Assembly: GCA_022361195.1 (NCBI GenBank)
Contig: JAKSBJ010000180.1
Span: 1 to 42,112 of the forward strand
Source: Flavobacteriales bacterium
Lineage (GTDB): Bacteria; Bacteroidota; Bacteroidia; Flavobacteriales_D; Crocinitomicaceae
Reading direction: 5' to 3'
Length of the DNA stretch: 42,112 nucleotides
A program made the translations under genes and the position numbers. The notes under the pieces are model-generated. The model was given only the letters and a program-made list of their open reading frames with translations. It did no database searches and was not told the origin of the DNA. Positions 41,486 through 42,112 of this stretch are shown here, in pieces (position 1 is the first letter of the stretch; each line of letters starts with the position of its first letter).

Positions 41486-42112
41486 TTGATTAAACGACTC
41501 GGAATATTATTTTTTGTTTTGATGCTTGCTCATACTGGGCAAGCTCAACAACTAACACGCATCCTTTTTATTTTTGATGCTTCTAATTCCATGAACGGAA
41601 AATGGGAAGGAGCTACTAAAATTGTTCGGGCAAGAGAAATTCTGAACGAGGCTGTAGATGAATTAGCGGGAATTGAAAATCTTGAAATTGCTTTGAGAGT
41701 TTATGGACATCAATCCCCTATTACACCAGATTTTCAAGATTGTGATGACACCAAATTAGAAGTTCCATTTGGTCCTAACAATCATTCTCAGATTAAATTT
41801 TTCATTAATCACGTTCAGCCTAAAGGAACAACACCTATTGCACGTTCGTTAGAAGCTTCGGAGAATGATTTTCCGGACAGAACTGCTCGAAATGTTATTA
41901 TTCTGATCACGGATGGACAAGAAGCCTGTCAGCAATTTCCCTGTGAAGTAGCTCGTAAATTAAAAGATAAAGGGATTAATGTTACTCCATTTGTAGTTGG
42001 TTTGGGAATTGATTTGGAATATTTGAACGATCTCAGCTGTATTGGTCGACTTTATGAAGCTTCTACTATGGAATCGTTTCGAAAAGTAATGCAATCCGTT
42101 ATTTCAGATGCC
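41486..42112 (+). CDS. Exported von Willebrand factor A domain protein (3' truncated)
   Basis: The frame is open to the end of the window (209 codons seen). A TTG at 41486, one base after the transketolase stop, gives a good signal peptide (IKRLGILFFVLMLAHTGQAQ); the in-frame ATG at 41522 would leave too short a leader. The vWA fold is complete: MIDAS residues in FIFDASNSM, the threonine in PKGTTPIARSL and the aspartate in ILITDGQEAC. Such domains bind partners through a divalent metal, often in surface or periplasmic complexes. The remainder of the protein lies beyond the window. Translation coupling to tkt is suggested by the one-base spacing. Confidence 0.82.
   Translation, partial: MIKRLGILFFVLMLAHTGQAQQLTRILFIFDASNSMNGKWEGATKIVRAREILNEAVDELAGIENLEIALRVYGHQSPITPDFQDCDDTKLEVPFGPNNHSQIKFFINHVQPKGTTPIARSLEASENDFPDRTARNVIILITDGQEACQQFPCEVARKLKDKGINVTPFVVGLGIDLEYLNDLSCIGRLYEASTMESFRKVMQSVISDA

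Overview
The window is chromosomal DNA from a member of the Bacteroidota, most likely a marine or freshwater Flavobacteriales (Crocinitomicaceae/Cryomorphaceae-like; the exact family is inference). The evidence is low GC with short AT-rich spacers, the Bacteroidota -7 box TAnnTTTG in front of many genes, many signal peptides and lipoproteins, a type IX secretion (type B sorting) protein with SprB-like repeats, a stand-alone N-terminal transketolase subunit, and a LytS/LytTR two-component pair. I see no insertion sequence, prophage, CRISPR array, tRNA or rRNA. No gene-free stretch exceeds 300 bases; the longest is the divergent spacer at about 40387-40641. Genes are tightly packed and several converging pairs touch or overlap.

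Layout. 1-780: tail of an OmpA-like gene and a small exported protein. 879-3366: formate metabolism (fhs and fdhD, seven bases apart). 3449-8115: a lipoprotein, an exported S74-chaperone protein and a nine-Asp-box propeller protein, closed by a strong terminator. 8193-9536: a 44-residue membrane peptide, a Crp/Fnr regulator and a flavodoxin-fold oxidoreductase. 9547-13764: a universal stress protein (minus strand), then gap, an exported propeller protein and a PLP-dependent threonine dehydratase/serine racemase. 13860-15722: a Cys-rich membrane protein, an outer-membrane barrel and a His-rich DUF4625-like lipoprotein. 15831-18263: a TerB-like protein, a VOC protein and an alpha-helical repeat protein. 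18327-21635: promoter, MbnP-like lipoprotein, MbnH-like di-haem peroxidase and two exported unknowns. 21637-25237: TPMT-family methyltransferase, an exported unknown, an RlmD that has lost its iron-sulfur cysteines, and a small lipoprotein. 25312-28043: Tat-exported class V aminotransferase, GNAT, YjdI-type iron-sulfur protein and an exported MORN/TonB-C protein. 28089-32718: alkaline phosphatase, CARDB protein, GNAT, CocE-type hydrolase and an overlapping exported unknown. 32726-34491: LytTR regulator and sensor kinase. 34655-36859: VOC protein, Dps and YchF. 36976-40386: a 1032-residue T9SS surface protein and its small partner. 40642-42112: transketolase N-subunit and a truncated von Willebrand A protein.

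The most interesting part is 13.8-21.6 kb. The MbnP/MbnH pair belongs to a family in which a di-haem enzyme oxidises a tryptophan of a copper-binding partner to kynurenine. Here it sits in a four-gene operon with two unknown exported proteins, about 3 kb from a separate cluster encoding a Cys-rich membrane protein, an outer-membrane barrel and a His-rich lipoprotein. Together they look like an envelope copper-handling system with undescribed components. The copper link for the neighbours is inference.
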